This document shows, piece after piece, positions 1 through 7,023 of a stretch of 64,000 bases of DNA; the first letter of the stretch is position 1; each line of letters begins with the position of its first letter. Below the pieces are notes generated by a model, which saw nothing but the letters and a program-made list of their open reading frames with translations, was not told the origin of the DNA and did no database searches. The position numbers were made by a program, and so were the translations under genes. The DNA comes from Lichenicoccus sp964247695 (GTDB lineage: Bacteria; Pseudomonadota; Alphaproteobacteria; Acetobacterales; Acetobacteraceae). The stretch lies in NCBI GenBank assembly GCA_964247695.1, contig CAXTVI010000022.1, positions 1 to 64,000 on the forward strand, in the 5' to 3' direction.

Positions 1-242
1 TCCTGAGGCAGGCCAGTGAGCCGATGACTGTCCGAGAGATTGCGGTTCAGGTGGGGCGGGGGCTTGGGATGGATGTGGGAGACCGGAAGACGCTCGATCC
101 TATGGTGGCCAACGTGCGGAATGCGCTGGCGAAGCCGAGGGATGGGGTTGTGGGTGGGAAGCGGGATGGGGTGATGGTGTGGCGGGCAGAGCGCTTGGGG
201 ATCGCAGACACTAACTTGGATGTGCAGCCTGTCACCACCTGA
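1..242 (+). CDS. Partial conserved hypothetical protein (3' end only)
   Basis: The reading frame is open from the left edge, with no stop between base 3 and the TGA at 240-242, so this is probably the C-terminal part of a longer gene. An internal ATG at 24 would give 72 residues. The visible stretch contains TVREIAVQV and later GVMVWRAERLG. This layout resembles small alphaproteobacterial hypothetical proteins in which a short helix-turn-helix-like segment precedes a strand ending in VW or LW; that resemblance is from memory and unproven. No function is assigned. The next 98 bases, up to 341, hold no gene. Confidence 0.5.
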   Translation, partial: LRQASEPMTVREIAVQVGRGLGMDVGDRKTLDPMVANVRNALAKPRDGVVGGKRDGVMVWRAERLGIADTNLDVQPVTT

Positions 243-340
243 AACGCTCTAGTCGGTTTAGTGATGACGGTTTATCCAGTTTTCGCAAGAGGTCGCGCAA
301 GCACGCCTCAAAGTCCTCAGGGATGCGAAAGCCTAAGTAA

Positions 341-913
341 ATGCCTCTGTTTTACAAAGGGGTAGGTGTGAACACCTACCTCCACGGACGCGATCTGCGG
401 TCAACAGGCTTGCCTCCAAGATCCCCGGGGACAATGCCGTCACACAACGTCCTGCTCCGGCATATTGGTGCTGGGACCGGCCAGAGCTGTTACATTTCGC
501 TGACGCGATCCTATGCCATCGCCCAAAGTTATGCGTTTTCTGGCATAGCCCCCCCAACCCCCTCAAACCCCGGCCATGTTTATGAGTTGGACATAGATGA
601 TCCTCTACCGACGGGCATGTCCTTAGAAGATCCAGTTTGGAAAATTTCGCAGAGAAATCAGCAAGTAACAGCCATGGGCTCGTATCAGCATGATGGGACA
701 CAAGATTTCTTGCTAGGGATCGTTGATCCGAATAGATTTAGTGGTTATGTGACTAGCCTAGCAGTCAATCCACCTGGGAGCGCCAGAACGCCTAGATCTT
801 GCAAGCTTTCCCCCGATCTAGAGGCTATCGTGAGAGCTCTTCGAGATGCGGAAGTGTTAGTTAGTGGAAATATACCAGCATCATGCTTTGTAGAAAGACA
901 TGACGTTTACTAA
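341..913 (+). CDS. Candidate ADP-ribosyltransferase-like protein
   Basis: A 190-residue protein without signal peptide or membrane segment. Seen in order: FYKGVGVNTYLHGRDLR near the start, YISLTRSYAIAQSYA at about 50-65, GHVYELDIDDP at about 78-88, and HDGTQDFLLGIVDP at about 115-130. The order (basic strand, Ser/Thr strand followed by an AxxYA helix, YEL strand, then an acidic loop before a strand) matches the general plan of R-S-E ADP-ribosyltransferases. The usual catalytic E-x-E or Q-x-E is not clear; QDF occupies that place. The fold is therefore an inference. GC content is visibly lower than in the chromosome further right. A second gene starts 12 bases downstream in the same direction and may encode a partner or immunity protein. 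The start has only a weak ribosome binding site. Confidence 0.6.
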   Translation: MPLFYKGVGVNTYLHGRDLRSTGLPPRSPGTMPSHNVLLRHIGAGTGQSCYISLTRSYAIAQSYAFSGIAPPTPSNPGHVYELDIDDPLPTGMSLEDPVWKISQRNQQVTAMGSYQHDGTQDFLLGIVDPNRFSGYVTSLAVNPPGSARTPRSCKLSPDLEAIVRALRDAEVLVSGNIPASCFVERHDVY

Positions 914-925
914 ACCGAGGGCAAG

Positions 926-1258
926 ATGGTCGATGTCGTTAGGACTGAGCTTCCAGAACTACGATTCGACAACTCAAGTATTGTCTTTGTAGCGGCAGAT
1001 TGGTGGAAAGAGGCCTCTCATTTTGTTCTTCTACGTTACACGGTGAACGGTAGCCTTGCAGATAACGGCGTGCGAATGGACTTAGATAAGCAAGCCATTC
1101 TGGATGATGCCTATGATGGTTTTAGCCTTGTAGACGTTCGATCTCAAGCGAAAGACCTCTGGACGTTACTTATCAGTAAAACAAAGTTTCAGGAAAATAT
1201 CTCGGATGTTAAGGAGTCTGCTACGCTCTACATCCCATTGAAGCAGTCGAGGTTCTAA
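926..1258 (+). CDS. Small hypothetical protein, possible partner of the upstream gene
   Basis: A 110-residue soluble protein that I do not recognise. It starts 12 bases after the stop of the ART-like gene, with GAGGG at 917-921 just ahead of the ATG, so the two are probably co-transcribed. The sequence alternates predicted strands (SSIVFVAADWW, HFVLLRYTV, LWTLLISKTKF, ATLYIPLKQ) with acidic loops, as in small alpha/beta proteins that bind another protein. Position and size would suit an immunity protein or antitoxin for the upstream product, but no family signature supports this. Low GC matches the neighbouring accessory genes. The IS1595-type transposase gene begins 17 bases past its stop, on the other strand. 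Confidence 0.55.
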   Translation: MVDVVRTELPELRFDNSSIVFVAADWWKEASHFVLLRYTVNGSLADNGVRMDLDKQAILDDAYDGFSLVDVRSQAKDLWTLLISKTKFQENISDVKESATLYIPLKQSRF

Positions 1259-1272
1259 ACTTCAAATTTGAT

Positions 1273-2248
1273 TACCTACCGCTGCCAATAGCCCTTCCAG
1301 ACCCGCGACACCGGATGAGCCAGCGCAGCCCCCGTAGCCGCCTCATGCAGAGCACCGTTAGCTTGCCGGCGGTTGTCCTCGCGCCACGCCATCTCGGCGG
1401 CGTAGGCGATCAGATACTTGCCGCTGATGTGGTGGTGCTGGCCCATCTCGGCGCGGCGCAGGCGGGAGAAGTAGCTTTCGGCCTGGTTGGTGCAGGCGCC
1501 GTCCCATGAGAACGCCTGGGAGTGGTTGATCCGGCGCATTTCGAAGCTGGCATGCAGGCCATCCCATCCGCCCGCCTCGTCGGCATGAACGATGGAGCCG
1601 GTAGCGATCCGCTGGCGCAGGATCGACACCGCGTCTCGCTCGTGACGCACCACGAAGGGCAGCGTCCTACCGCCACGCTCGCGGGCAACCACGACAGACT
1701 GCCGCTTGCCGGTCTGCTGCTCAGCCAAGCGGCGGTCCTTGCGGTCCTCTTTGCGGTTCTCCTGCTTCACAGCGCCGCCGAAGTAGGCACCGTCGACCTC
1801 GACCACGCCGGACAGGTTGCCGGCGACCTGCTGTGAGCCAATGGCCTCGCGAAGCTTGTGGGCGAGCACGAAGGCCGTCTTGTACTGGACGTCCAGGTCG
1901 CGACCGAGTTGCAGGGCGGAAATGCCCTTGACGGCCGAGACGAAGATCGCGATGGCGGCGAGGTAGTCGCGGATGGCGAGCTTCCGGCTGGCAAAGATGG
2001 TCCCACTGGTCACGCTGAACTGGTGGCTGCACGCCTTGCACTTCCAGATGCGGCGAACGGCGTAGGTATAGACCGCCGTGCAGTTGCAGCGCGGGCAGAA
2101 GGCAGCGCCGCCGTTGTCGGCAAACCGGATGGCGACAAAGCGCTCGTGAGCCTCGTCGTCGCTCATGCGCAGGATGGACTTCAGGCTCAGGGTCCGGGCA
2201 GCGGCGGTGAGGAGGAAGTGCTGGGACATCTGCGGCCTGCGTTAGGTA
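1273..2248 (-). mobile_element. IS1595-family insertion sequence (boundaries approximate)
   Basis: The element is defined by its intact transposase gene. The only candidate terminal repeat I could find is TACCTACCGC at 1273-1282 against GCGTTAGGTA at 2239-2248, a 9 of 10 match in inverted orientation. It is short, overlaps the transposase stop codon, and no 8-base target duplication is visible beside it. The limits given are therefore only a guess. Confidence 0.35.
1276..2229 (-). CDS. IS1595 family transposase
   Basis: A 317-residue transposase of the ISXO2-like/IS1595 type, catalysing cut-and-paste movement of its element. An N-terminal zinc ribbon is visible: CPRC at about 45-48 and CKAC at about 64-67, followed by HQFSVTSGTIF. 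The DDE-type core follows with the first Asp in VEVDGAYFGG (about 145), the second in VHADEAGGWD (about 215), and the NQAESYFSRLRR block with HHHISGKYL (about 245-270). The C terminus WKGYWQR is typical of full-length members, so the gene appears complete and potentially active. It lies inside the low-GC islet and is itself GC-richer than its neighbours, as expected of an element moving among high-GC hosts. Terminal repeats could not be fixed. Confidence 0.93.
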   Translation of the reverse strand: MSQHFLLTAAARTLSLKSILRMSDDEAHERFVAIRFADNGGAAFCPRCNCTAVYTYAVRRIWKCKACSHQFSVTSGTIFASRKLAIRDYLAAIAIFVSAVKGISALQLGRDLDVQYKTAFVLAHKLREAIGSQQVAGNLSGVVEVDGAYFGGAVKQENRKEDRKDRRLAEQQTGKRQSVVVARERGGRTLPFVVRHERDAVSILRQRIATGSIVHADEAGGWDGLHASFEMRRINHSQAFSWDGACTNQAESYFSRLRRAEMGQHHHISGKYLIAYAAEMAWREDNRRQANGALHEAATGAALAHPVSRVWKGYWQR

Positions 2249-2275
2249 TCTGACGCAGAACGTAGGTTGCTGAGG

Positions 2276-2304
2276 TTGTATCGTCAATAGAAATCTTGCA
2301 TATT
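2276..2304 (+). promoter_or_regulatory. Possible sigma-70 promoter for the DUF6471 gene
   Basis: TTGTAT at 2276-2281 is followed after 17 bases by CATATT at 2299-2304, placing a start site near 2311 and a leader of about 22 bases before the ATG at 2333. Spacing is ideal, while the -10 hexamer is moderate. Found by eye only. Confidence 0.35.
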
Positions 2305-2332
2305 CCGCAGGAATCAAACGTGGAGATGTGAG

Positions 2333-2572
2333 ATGAGCCTAACGATGCAGGAGAGGGATTGGGGCAGCAGGGCCAGCCGCTTCCTCAAGGCCGAACTGAA
2401 ACGCGCCGGGATTGGCTACAAGGAACTCGCTGAGCGGCTGAACAAGCAGGGTCTCGATGAAAGTGAGACATCGATTACCGGGAAGCTGGCGCGTGGCACC
2501 TTTGCGGCATCGTTTCTGCTCGCATCCATGGAAGCGCTCGGAATGGACAAAGTGCTGCTGGAGGATTTCTAG
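2333..2572 (+). CDS. DUF6471 domain-containing protein
   Basis: A 79-residue protein of the DUF6471 type. Seen: WGSRASRFLKAELKRAG, then YKELAERLNKQGLDESE and SITGKLARGTF, an arrangement resembling a small lambda-repressor-like helix-turn-helix (helix, KELAERL, then ITGKL as the recognition helix). DNA binding is inferred; the family has no established role that I know of. GGAGA at 2322-2326 sits 6 bases before the chosen ATG; an in-frame ATG at 2345 is a less well placed alternative. Such proteins are often found singly near mobile DNA, which fits its place beside the IS1595 transposase. Confidence 0.8.
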   Translation: MSLTMQERDWGSRASRFLKAELKRAGIGYKELAERLNKQGLDESETSITGKLARGTFAASFLLASMEALGMDKVLLEDF

Positions 2573-2640
2573 CCGGGCGTCTCGGCGGCCATCTCCGACG
2601 CCGGCAGATATCAAACGTAGACGTTCTTGTTAACGTCCTT

Positions 2641-2669
2641 TTGACCTATGCTTGATGTCACCATAACAT
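2641..2669 (+). promoter_or_regulatory. Sigma-70-type promoter for the small lipoprotein gene
   Basis: TTGACC at 2641-2646 and TAACAT at 2664-2669 are separated by exactly 17 bases, close to the housekeeping consensus. The expected start site near 2676 leaves a leader of only about 6 bases before the ATG at 2682. A 12-base dyad, AACGTAGACGTT at 2614-2625, lies just upstream and could be an operator. Confidence 0.55.
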
Positions 2670-2681
2670 AGAGTGTTAGTC

Positions 2682-2795
2682 ATGAAGTATTGCCTTGCGG
2701 TCTTTGCTTTAGCCATGTTGCTTACTGCCTGCACCACAGGCGACAAGCAGCAGCCATTCAACAAGTATCTCTACGACAAGGGCATCGTAAAATAG
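2682..2795 (+). CDS. Small lipoprotein, 37 residues
   Basis: A very short gene translating to a lysine start, a hydrophobic stretch and a lipobox: MKYCLAVFALAMLLTAC, with Cys17 as the lipidation site. The mature part is only 21 residues (TTGDKQQPFNKYLYDKG in part) and is hydrophilic with aromatic residues. Processing by Lgt and signal peptidase II and attachment to an envelope membrane are inferred from the lipobox. It resembles entericidin-like and other tiny envelope lipoproteins in size only, not in sequence. A good promoter lies directly upstream and would leave a nearly leaderless transcript. The next gene starts 15 bases after its stop. Confidence 0.55.
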   Translation: MKYCLAVFALAMLLTACTTGDKQQPFNKYLYDKGIVK

Positions 2796-2810
2796 ACATT
2801 CCAAGCCTGC

Positions 2811-3188
2811 GTGGGTCAGATGACGAACGAGCCTGAAAGACTTATCGAGCAATTATCTAATGCCTTCAACAAGTTGTCCGCGCGGCTAGACCGGATGGAG
2901 GAAGAGACTGCTAAGGCTAGAGCGGAAACGGTCATTCTTGCGGCAACTACGGCTCAAGCTCTGTGTCTTGCAGCCATTCGAAGCGATGATCCAGAACGAA
3001 CGGTCGAGGCCGGATTTGCTGGAGCTGAACAGGCAGTAGATGTCCTCCGAAAGGAACTTTACGCGAGTCATGCTCAGATAGAGGCATCAAGCGAAATGCT
3101 GTCTTTGCTGCGATTATTCAGCAAAGCTGGTGTGCAGGGCATTCTGGATGCCCGAGCTGAACGACGCTGGTGGCAACTTTGGAGGTAG
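2811..3188 (+). CDS. Coiled-coil hypothetical protein
   Basis: A 125-residue soluble protein starting at GTG 2811, or at the in-frame ATG 2820 (MTNEPERLIEQL). Residues 8-45 form a heptad-like amphipathic helix (LIEQLSNAFNKLSARLDRM followed by EEETAKARAE), then an alanine-rich helix and a second long helix up to about 105. The tail RRWWQLWR is basic and aromatic and could contact membrane or partner. No family was recognised. It follows the small lipoprotein by 15 bases and may share its promoter. Codon use is less GC-biased than in the genes right of 3.4 kb, in keeping with the islet. Confidence 0.55.
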   Translation: MGQMTNEPERLIEQLSNAFNKLSARLDRMEEETAKARAETVILAATTAQALCLAAIRSDDPERTVEAGFAGAEQAVDVLRKELYASHAQIEASSEMLSLLRLFSKAGVQGILDARAERRWWQLWR

Positions 3189-3326
3189 TGACCGGCGGCT
3201 ACCGACCCGGCGTAACCACCGCCATCGAAGGCTTAAGCGCATCTCTCTGGCTTCTGTCGCCATCGCGCTCTTAATGGAAGCACCTACCGCCTCCACCAGC
3301 AGAATTCTTTTAGCGTCGCCTTTCAT
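3114..3326 (-). CDS. Doubtful small reverse-strand gene
   Basis: A 70-codon frame on the minus strand starting at ATG 3326. It is listed because AGGAG stands 9 bases before the ATG and because it fills a stretch without other genes (3189-3379). The start, MKGDAKRILLVEAVG, looks protein-like, but the second half is arginine-rich and overlaps the convergent coiled-coil gene by 75 bases, which points to a chance frame. The binding-site-like sequence is also half of a small palindrome (AAGGAG, one base, CTCCTT). I see nothing else in 3189-3379. Confidence 0.2.
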   Translation of the reverse strand: MKGDAKRILLVEAVGASIKSAMATEAREMRLSLRWRWLRRVGSRRSLPPKLPPASFSSGIQNALHTSFAE

Positions 3327-3379
3327 AGAAGGAGACTCCTTTTAGCTAAGTTGCTGTTTCAAATGAACTTTTAGATTAG

Positions 3380-4165
3380 GTGTGTTTGCTACCTAAGGCC
3401 GCACAGATCGCCGCCATGGCGTCCACCAGCGTCGAGGCGCTCGAGGAGAACCAGGTCCCGGCCCTGACCGTCGCAGCCCTCGCCGGCCTCACCCCCGCCG
3501 AGCTCGCAGGCTTCGTCAACAACCAGATCCCGTTCATGACCACCGCCCAGGTCGCAGCACTCTCCACCGCCCAGGTCCAGGCCCTCGGCGTCGTCCAGCT
3601 GCTCGAAATGACCGTGCCGCAGCTCAACGTGCTGACCACGGCGCAGATCGCGGCGCTGACCACCGACCAGGTCGCAGGCCTCGGCAGCAAGCAGTTCGCC
3701 GCCCTCTCCGGACCGCAGGTGGCGGCGCTCACCACCGCGGATGCCTTCGGCCTGACACCCAGCCAGATCGGCTTCGTGGCCGCACCGGCCATCGCCAGCC
3801 TGAGTTCGGCGCAGCTTGCCGCCATGACGCCAGCGACGGTCGAAGCGCTCACATCGGCGCAGTTCGCCTACCTGGGAACCGGGGCGGTCGCGGTCCTGAC
3901 GACGACGGAGATCGCCGCCCTGAGCAGTGCCAGCATCACCTCGATGTCGACGCTGCAGATCGCGGCGCTGACCACGACCGAGCTCAGCGGGCTGACGTCG
4001 GCGCAGGTCCCGTTCATGACCAGTGCCCAGATCGGTGCGCTGAGCACCTTGGATGTCTCCAGCCTGACCCCGACCCAGCTCGGCGGGTTCACCTACCCGC
4101 AGGCGATGGATTTCTCATTGATCCAGCTGCACTCCCTGAACCAGACGCAGTTCCGCGCACTCTGA
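3380..4165 (+). CDS. Solenoid repeat protein, probably a 3' remnant of a larger gene
   Basis: A 261-residue sequence built almost wholly from roughly 10-11 residue units of the form L(T/S)xxQ(I/V)xAL, for example TTAQVAALST, TTAQIAALTT and SSAQLAAMTP, about 22 units in all. The regular Leu and Gln spacing suggests a right-handed solenoid, as found in large surface or secreted repeat proteins; function is unknown. The frame begins directly after an in-frame stop at 3377-3379, lacks a ribosome binding site, has no signal peptide, and opens in mid-repeat (KAAQIAAM). Base composition changes abruptly near 3395 from AT-rich to high GC. These facts suggest a 3' fragment whose upstream part was lost when the islet joined here. 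A strong terminator follows. ATG 3416 is an alternative start. Confidence 0.6.
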   Translation: MCLLPKAAQIAAMASTSVEALEENQVPALTVAALAGLTPAELAGFVNNQIPFMTTAQVAALSTAQVQALGVVQLLEMTVPQLNVLTTAQIAALTTDQVAGLGSKQFAALSGPQVAALTTADAFGLTPSQIGFVAAPAIASLSSAQLAAMTPATVEALTSAQFAYLGTGAVAVLTTTEIAALSSASITSMSTLQIAALTTTELSGLTSAQVPFMTSAQIGALSTLDVSSLTPTQLGGFTYPQAMDFSLIQLHSLNQTQFRAL

Positions 4166-4191
4166 TCGGAACCATCGAGCAACGAAGGCAA

Positions 4192-4219
4192 GCCGGCGCG
4201 GATGTAAATCCGCGCCGGC
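4192..4219. terminator. Strong hairpin terminator, possibly bidirectional
   Basis: A perfect 12-base-pair stem (GCCGGCGCGGAT at 4192-4203 with its complement at 4208-4219) closes a GTAA loop. It lies between the end of the repeat gene and the convergent end of the DUF4142 gene, where a shared terminator is expected. The following T tract is poor, so termination is inferred mainly from stem and position. Confidence 0.65.
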
Positions 4220-4244
4220 CTGCTTACAGAGAGGTTGTCGCGCG

Positions 4245-4748
4245 TCAGTCGCGGCTCGGACCGACCGCCTTCAACTCGCCGATATGACGCTCGACGATGC
4301 GGTGCGTCTCAGCAGCGAACGCGCGCAGCCTGGGGTCGGACCCTTTGCGTGCTTCCATGGCGAAAGCGGCTCCGTCCTTGGCATGGATGTCTTCCATCGC
4401 CCGCAGGTAGGCGCTGTCGAAGGCGCTCCCCGACAACGCACGGAGCTTGTCGAGCCGATCCTGGAACTGCGCGTCGAGCGTATCGGGGAAGGTGATGCCG
4501 ATGCCGTTGGCAATCGACTTCAGCTTGTCGCCGACCAGCGTGTGGTCATGCGTCTCGGTGTTGCCCTGGTCCCTGACGTCCTGGGTCGAGCCCTGGTCGG
4601 CAGCGACCTGGCCCAGCTTCACCTCGAACATCCCGCCCTGGCTGACCTTGGCGACGAATGCCTCGTCGGTCGGCGAGGCAGCGTGCGCCAGCGGCGCCAG
4701 CAGAGCGACGCCGAGCGTCGTGCACAAAACAGTCCGGACCAGCAACAT
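4245..4748 (-). CDS. DUF4142 domain-containing exported protein
   Basis: A 167-residue exported protein of the DUF4142 (ferritin-like four-helix) family. The signal peptide runs through VALLAPLAHAASPTDEAFVA, with cleavage probable after AHA. The mature part has the family pattern: FVAKVSQGGMFEVKLGQVAADQ, then THDHTLVGDKLKSIA (about 65-80) and a closing helix with THRIVERHIGEL. The start at 4748 was chosen because GAGGA precedes that ATG by 7 bases; an upstream in-frame ATG at 4778 lies inside the photolyase gene. The family's biochemical role is not established; it is often linked to stress and envelope genes. It follows the photolyase gene by 10 bases and is probably in its operon. Confidence 0.85.
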   Translation of the reverse strand: MLLVRTVLCTTLGVALLAPLAHAASPTDEAFVAKVSQGGMFEVKLGQVAADQGSTQDVRDQGNTETHDHTLVGDKLKSIANGIGITFPDTLDAQFQDRLDKLRALSGSAFDSAYLRAMEDIHAKDGAAFAMEARKGSDPRLRAFAAETHRIVERHIGELKAVGPSRD

Positions 4749-4758
4749 CGCAAATTCC

Positions 4759-6321
4759 TCAGGGTGATCCTGGTGCAACGATGGCAGCAGGGTCCGGGTT
4801 CAGCGCGTCCAGGAACCGGGCCGCCTCCGCCCGCATCGCCGCCACCCGCGCCGGCTCCATCCGCGACAACGTCCGCACTGGCATCGCCATGCGCGGGTTC
4901 GCCTCGAGCCGCTTCTGGTGGCGCGCCACGAAGTCCCAGTAGAGGAAGTTGAACGGGCAGGCGCCTTCGCCGGTGGCGCGCTTCACGTCAAAGGCGCAGT
5001 TGCCGCAATAGTCGCTCATGCGGTTGATGTAGGCGCCCGATGCCGCATACGGCTTCGAGCCCATCACCCCGCCATCGGCGAACAGCGCCATGCCGCGCAC
5101 GTTCGGCATCTCGACCCACTGATACGCATCCGCATAGACGATCATGTACCACTCATCGACCTCGTCCGGGTCGAGCCCGGCCAGCAGCGCGAAGTTGCCG
5201 GTGATCATCAGGCGCTGGATATGGTGGGCATAGGCGTTGTCGCGCGTGTCGCCGATTGCCTGCGCCAGGCAGTTCATCGAGGTCTCGGCCGACCAGTAGA
5301 ACCAGGGCAGCGGGCGACGGGCCTCCAGCGCGTTGCCCTGGCCGTATTCCGGCATGCGCAGCCAGTAGATGCCGCGCACGTATTCACGCCAGCCCAGGAT
5401 CTGACGGATGAACCCCTCGACCGCATTGAGCGGCGCGCTACCCTCGCGCCAGGCGCGCTCGGCGGCCTGGCACGCCACCAGCGGGTCGAGCAGGCCGCAA
5501 TTCAGCGAGGTCGAGATCAGGGCATGGAACAGCACTGGATCGCCGGTGCGCATGAAGTCCTGCCAGTCGCCGAAGGATGCCAGCCGCTCGGAGACGAAAT
5601 GATCCAGCGCCAGCATCGCCTGCTCGTGCGTCACCGGCAGGTCGAACTGCGCGGTCCGTCCGAAATGCGCGCCGAACTCGCGCTCGACCAGGGCGATCAC
5701 CGACGCCGTGATCGCATCCGGTTCGAACTGCGGCGGCAGCGGCGGCTGCATGCCGCGCGGCATGCGCTTGCGGTTCTCGGCATCGAAGTTCCAGCGCCCG
5801 CCGGCCGGCGCGTCGCCGTCCATCAGCACGCCGTGCCGGCGGCGCATCTCCCGGTAGAAGAACTCCATGCGCAATTCGCGCCGGTTCTCCGCCCAGTGCC
5901 GGAACTGGCCGTGCGAGCAGAGGAACCGCGTTTCGGCGGCGATCTCGACCGCAACCCCGGCTGCGTCCTGCCAGCCAGCCATGTCCTGCATCAGCCGCCA
6001 CTCGCCGGCCTCGGTGACGACGATCCGCCGGGGGGAAAGAACGCGGACCGCCCGCAGCATCTCGCCGCGCAGCGAATGCGTGTTGAGCGCATCGTCGAAA
6101 TGCACGTACTCGACACCGACCCCGCGCGCGCGCAGCCGCTCCGCGAAATGCCGCATCGCCGACAGCACGAGCACGATCTTCTTCTTATGGTGGCGGACAT
6201 AGGTGCACTCGTCGCGCACCTCGGCCATCAGCACCCGGTCATGCGCCGGATCGAGATCGTCCAGGGAGCTGATGGTGTCGGAGAGCTGATCGCCGAGGAT
6301 CATCCGTAGCGTATCGACCAT
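4759..6321 (-). CDS. Cryptochrome/photolyase family protein, iron-sulfur (6-4) photolyase type
   Basis: A 520-residue flavoprotein of the bacterial FeS-BCP/PhrB class, which repairs UV (6-4) photoproducts with light energy. The N-terminal alpha/beta antenna domain begins MILGDQLS and includes HHKKKIVLVLSAMRHFAERL. The FAD and DNA-binding half contains EGFIRQILGWREYVRGIYW (about 300) and NAYAHHIQRLMITGNFALL (about 360). Four cysteines fit the known 4Fe-4S cluster: one in MNCLAQAIGD (about 349), two in YCGNCAF (about 436-439) and one in GACPFNF (about 452). Length is normal for the class. The gene lies between smr and DUF4142 genes on the same strand with short gaps, so the three are probably one operon. 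Confidence 0.93.
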   Translation of the reverse strand: MVDTLRMILGDQLSDTISSLDDLDPAHDRVLMAEVRDECTYVRHHKKKIVLVLSAMRHFAERLRARGVGVEYVHFDDALNTHSLRGEMLRAVRVLSPRRIVVTEAGEWRLMQDMAGWQDAAGVAVEIAAETRFLCSHGQFRHWAENRRELRMEFFYREMRRRHGVLMDGDAPAGGRWNFDAENRKRMPRGMQPPLPPQFEPDAITASVIALVEREFGAHFGRTAQFDLPVTHEQAMLALDHFVSERLASFGDWQDFMRTGDPVLFHALISTSLNCGLLDPLVACQAAERAWREGSAPLNAVEGFIRQILGWREYVRGIYWLRMPEYGQGNALEARRPLPWFYWSAETSMNCLAQAIGDTRDNAYAHHIQRLMITGNFALLAGLDPDEVDEWYMIVYADAYQWVEMPNVRGMALFADGGVMGSKPYAASGAYINRMSDYCGNCAFDVKRATGEGACPFNFLYWDFVARHQKRLEANPRMAMPVRTLSRMEPARVAAMRAEAARFLDALNPDPAAIVAPGSP

Positions 6322-6340
6322 AACCTGCCACTCCCCGCCC

Positions 6341-6907
6341 TCAGGCGGGACGGCCCTTGTTCACCCGCCGCCGCAGCAACACGCGCACCGAACCGGGGTT
6401 GCCGGCATGCGGGTTCACCGCGGCCAGCACCAGGTGACGCAGGTCCTGCCGGCTGAGCCAGAACGGCAGCTCGCGCCGCAGGATGCCGCCATCCTGGCCA
6501 GAGCCGACGCCGGTGATGATCTCGACGCAGCGCAGCCGGTCCGCCTGCGCGCGCAGCAGGAAGCCGTGCAGCGCGACGAAGGCGGCCTGCGCGGTCCGGC
6601 CGTGCAGGTCGAGCGTCCGGTCCGCGCGCAGGCGGCCGTTGGACAGGTGCCGCCAGCTGGTGTCGTCGAGACCCGGCTGGCGCCGGCCGACCTCGACCAT
6701 CTGCGCCATCGCCACCGTCTGCGGGCGCGGCTTGTGGACGTTGGTCGGAGGCAGTAGGGGCGCGGGCGGCGAAGTCGGCGCGGGAGGATCCGGTGGCGGC
6801 GCCCTGGCAGCCTGCCTGGGCGGCGGCGCGCGACCCTTGAGCGGCCTGATCTCCCGGGTGACGACGTCCCAGAGCTGGCGCTCGCTCTCCTTGAGGCCAC
6901 GCGCCAT
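6341..6907 (-). CDS. Smr/MutS2-domain protein
   Basis: A 188-residue protein with a C-terminal Smr domain. The first 80 residues are charged then proline/alanine-rich (disordered); the domain follows with the hallmark LDLHGRTAQAAF (about 98-110), RCVEIITGVGSGQDGGILR (about 127-145) and a closing strand near RVLLRR. The H-G-x-x and TGxGS motifs are the conserved nucleic-acid-binding or nuclease site of stand-alone Smr proteins, here TGVGSGQDG. Role in DNA or RNA cleavage or repair is inferred from the family. In alphaproteobacteria a similar Smr gene often follows mltA, but here it heads a probable operon with the photolyase gene, 19 bases away. AGGAG lies 11 bases ahead of the ATG. Confidence 0.88.
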   Translation of the reverse strand: MARGLKESERQLWDVVTREIRPLKGRAPPPRQAARAPPPDPPAPTSPPAPLLPPTNVHKPRPQTVAMAQMVEVGRRQPGLDDTSWRHLSNGRLRADRTLDLHGRTAQAAFVALHGFLLRAQADRLRCVEIITGVGSGQDGGILRRELPFWLSRQDLRHLVLAAVNPHAGNPGSVRVLLRRRVNKGRPA

Positions 6908-7023
6908 GGAACTGCCGTCTCCTGTCCGAACGTGATCCGCCGGAGCATGGTCTCACGCGGACCGGCAGGCGCAAAGCTTCGACCGGGCTGGACCATCGGC
7001 GGCGCCCGCCCTACAGACCTCGC

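Noticed and set aside
3130..3345. A 71-codon plus-strand frame after the coiled-coil gene
   Set aside because: It starts inside that gene in another frame and has no ribosome binding site or conserved pattern.
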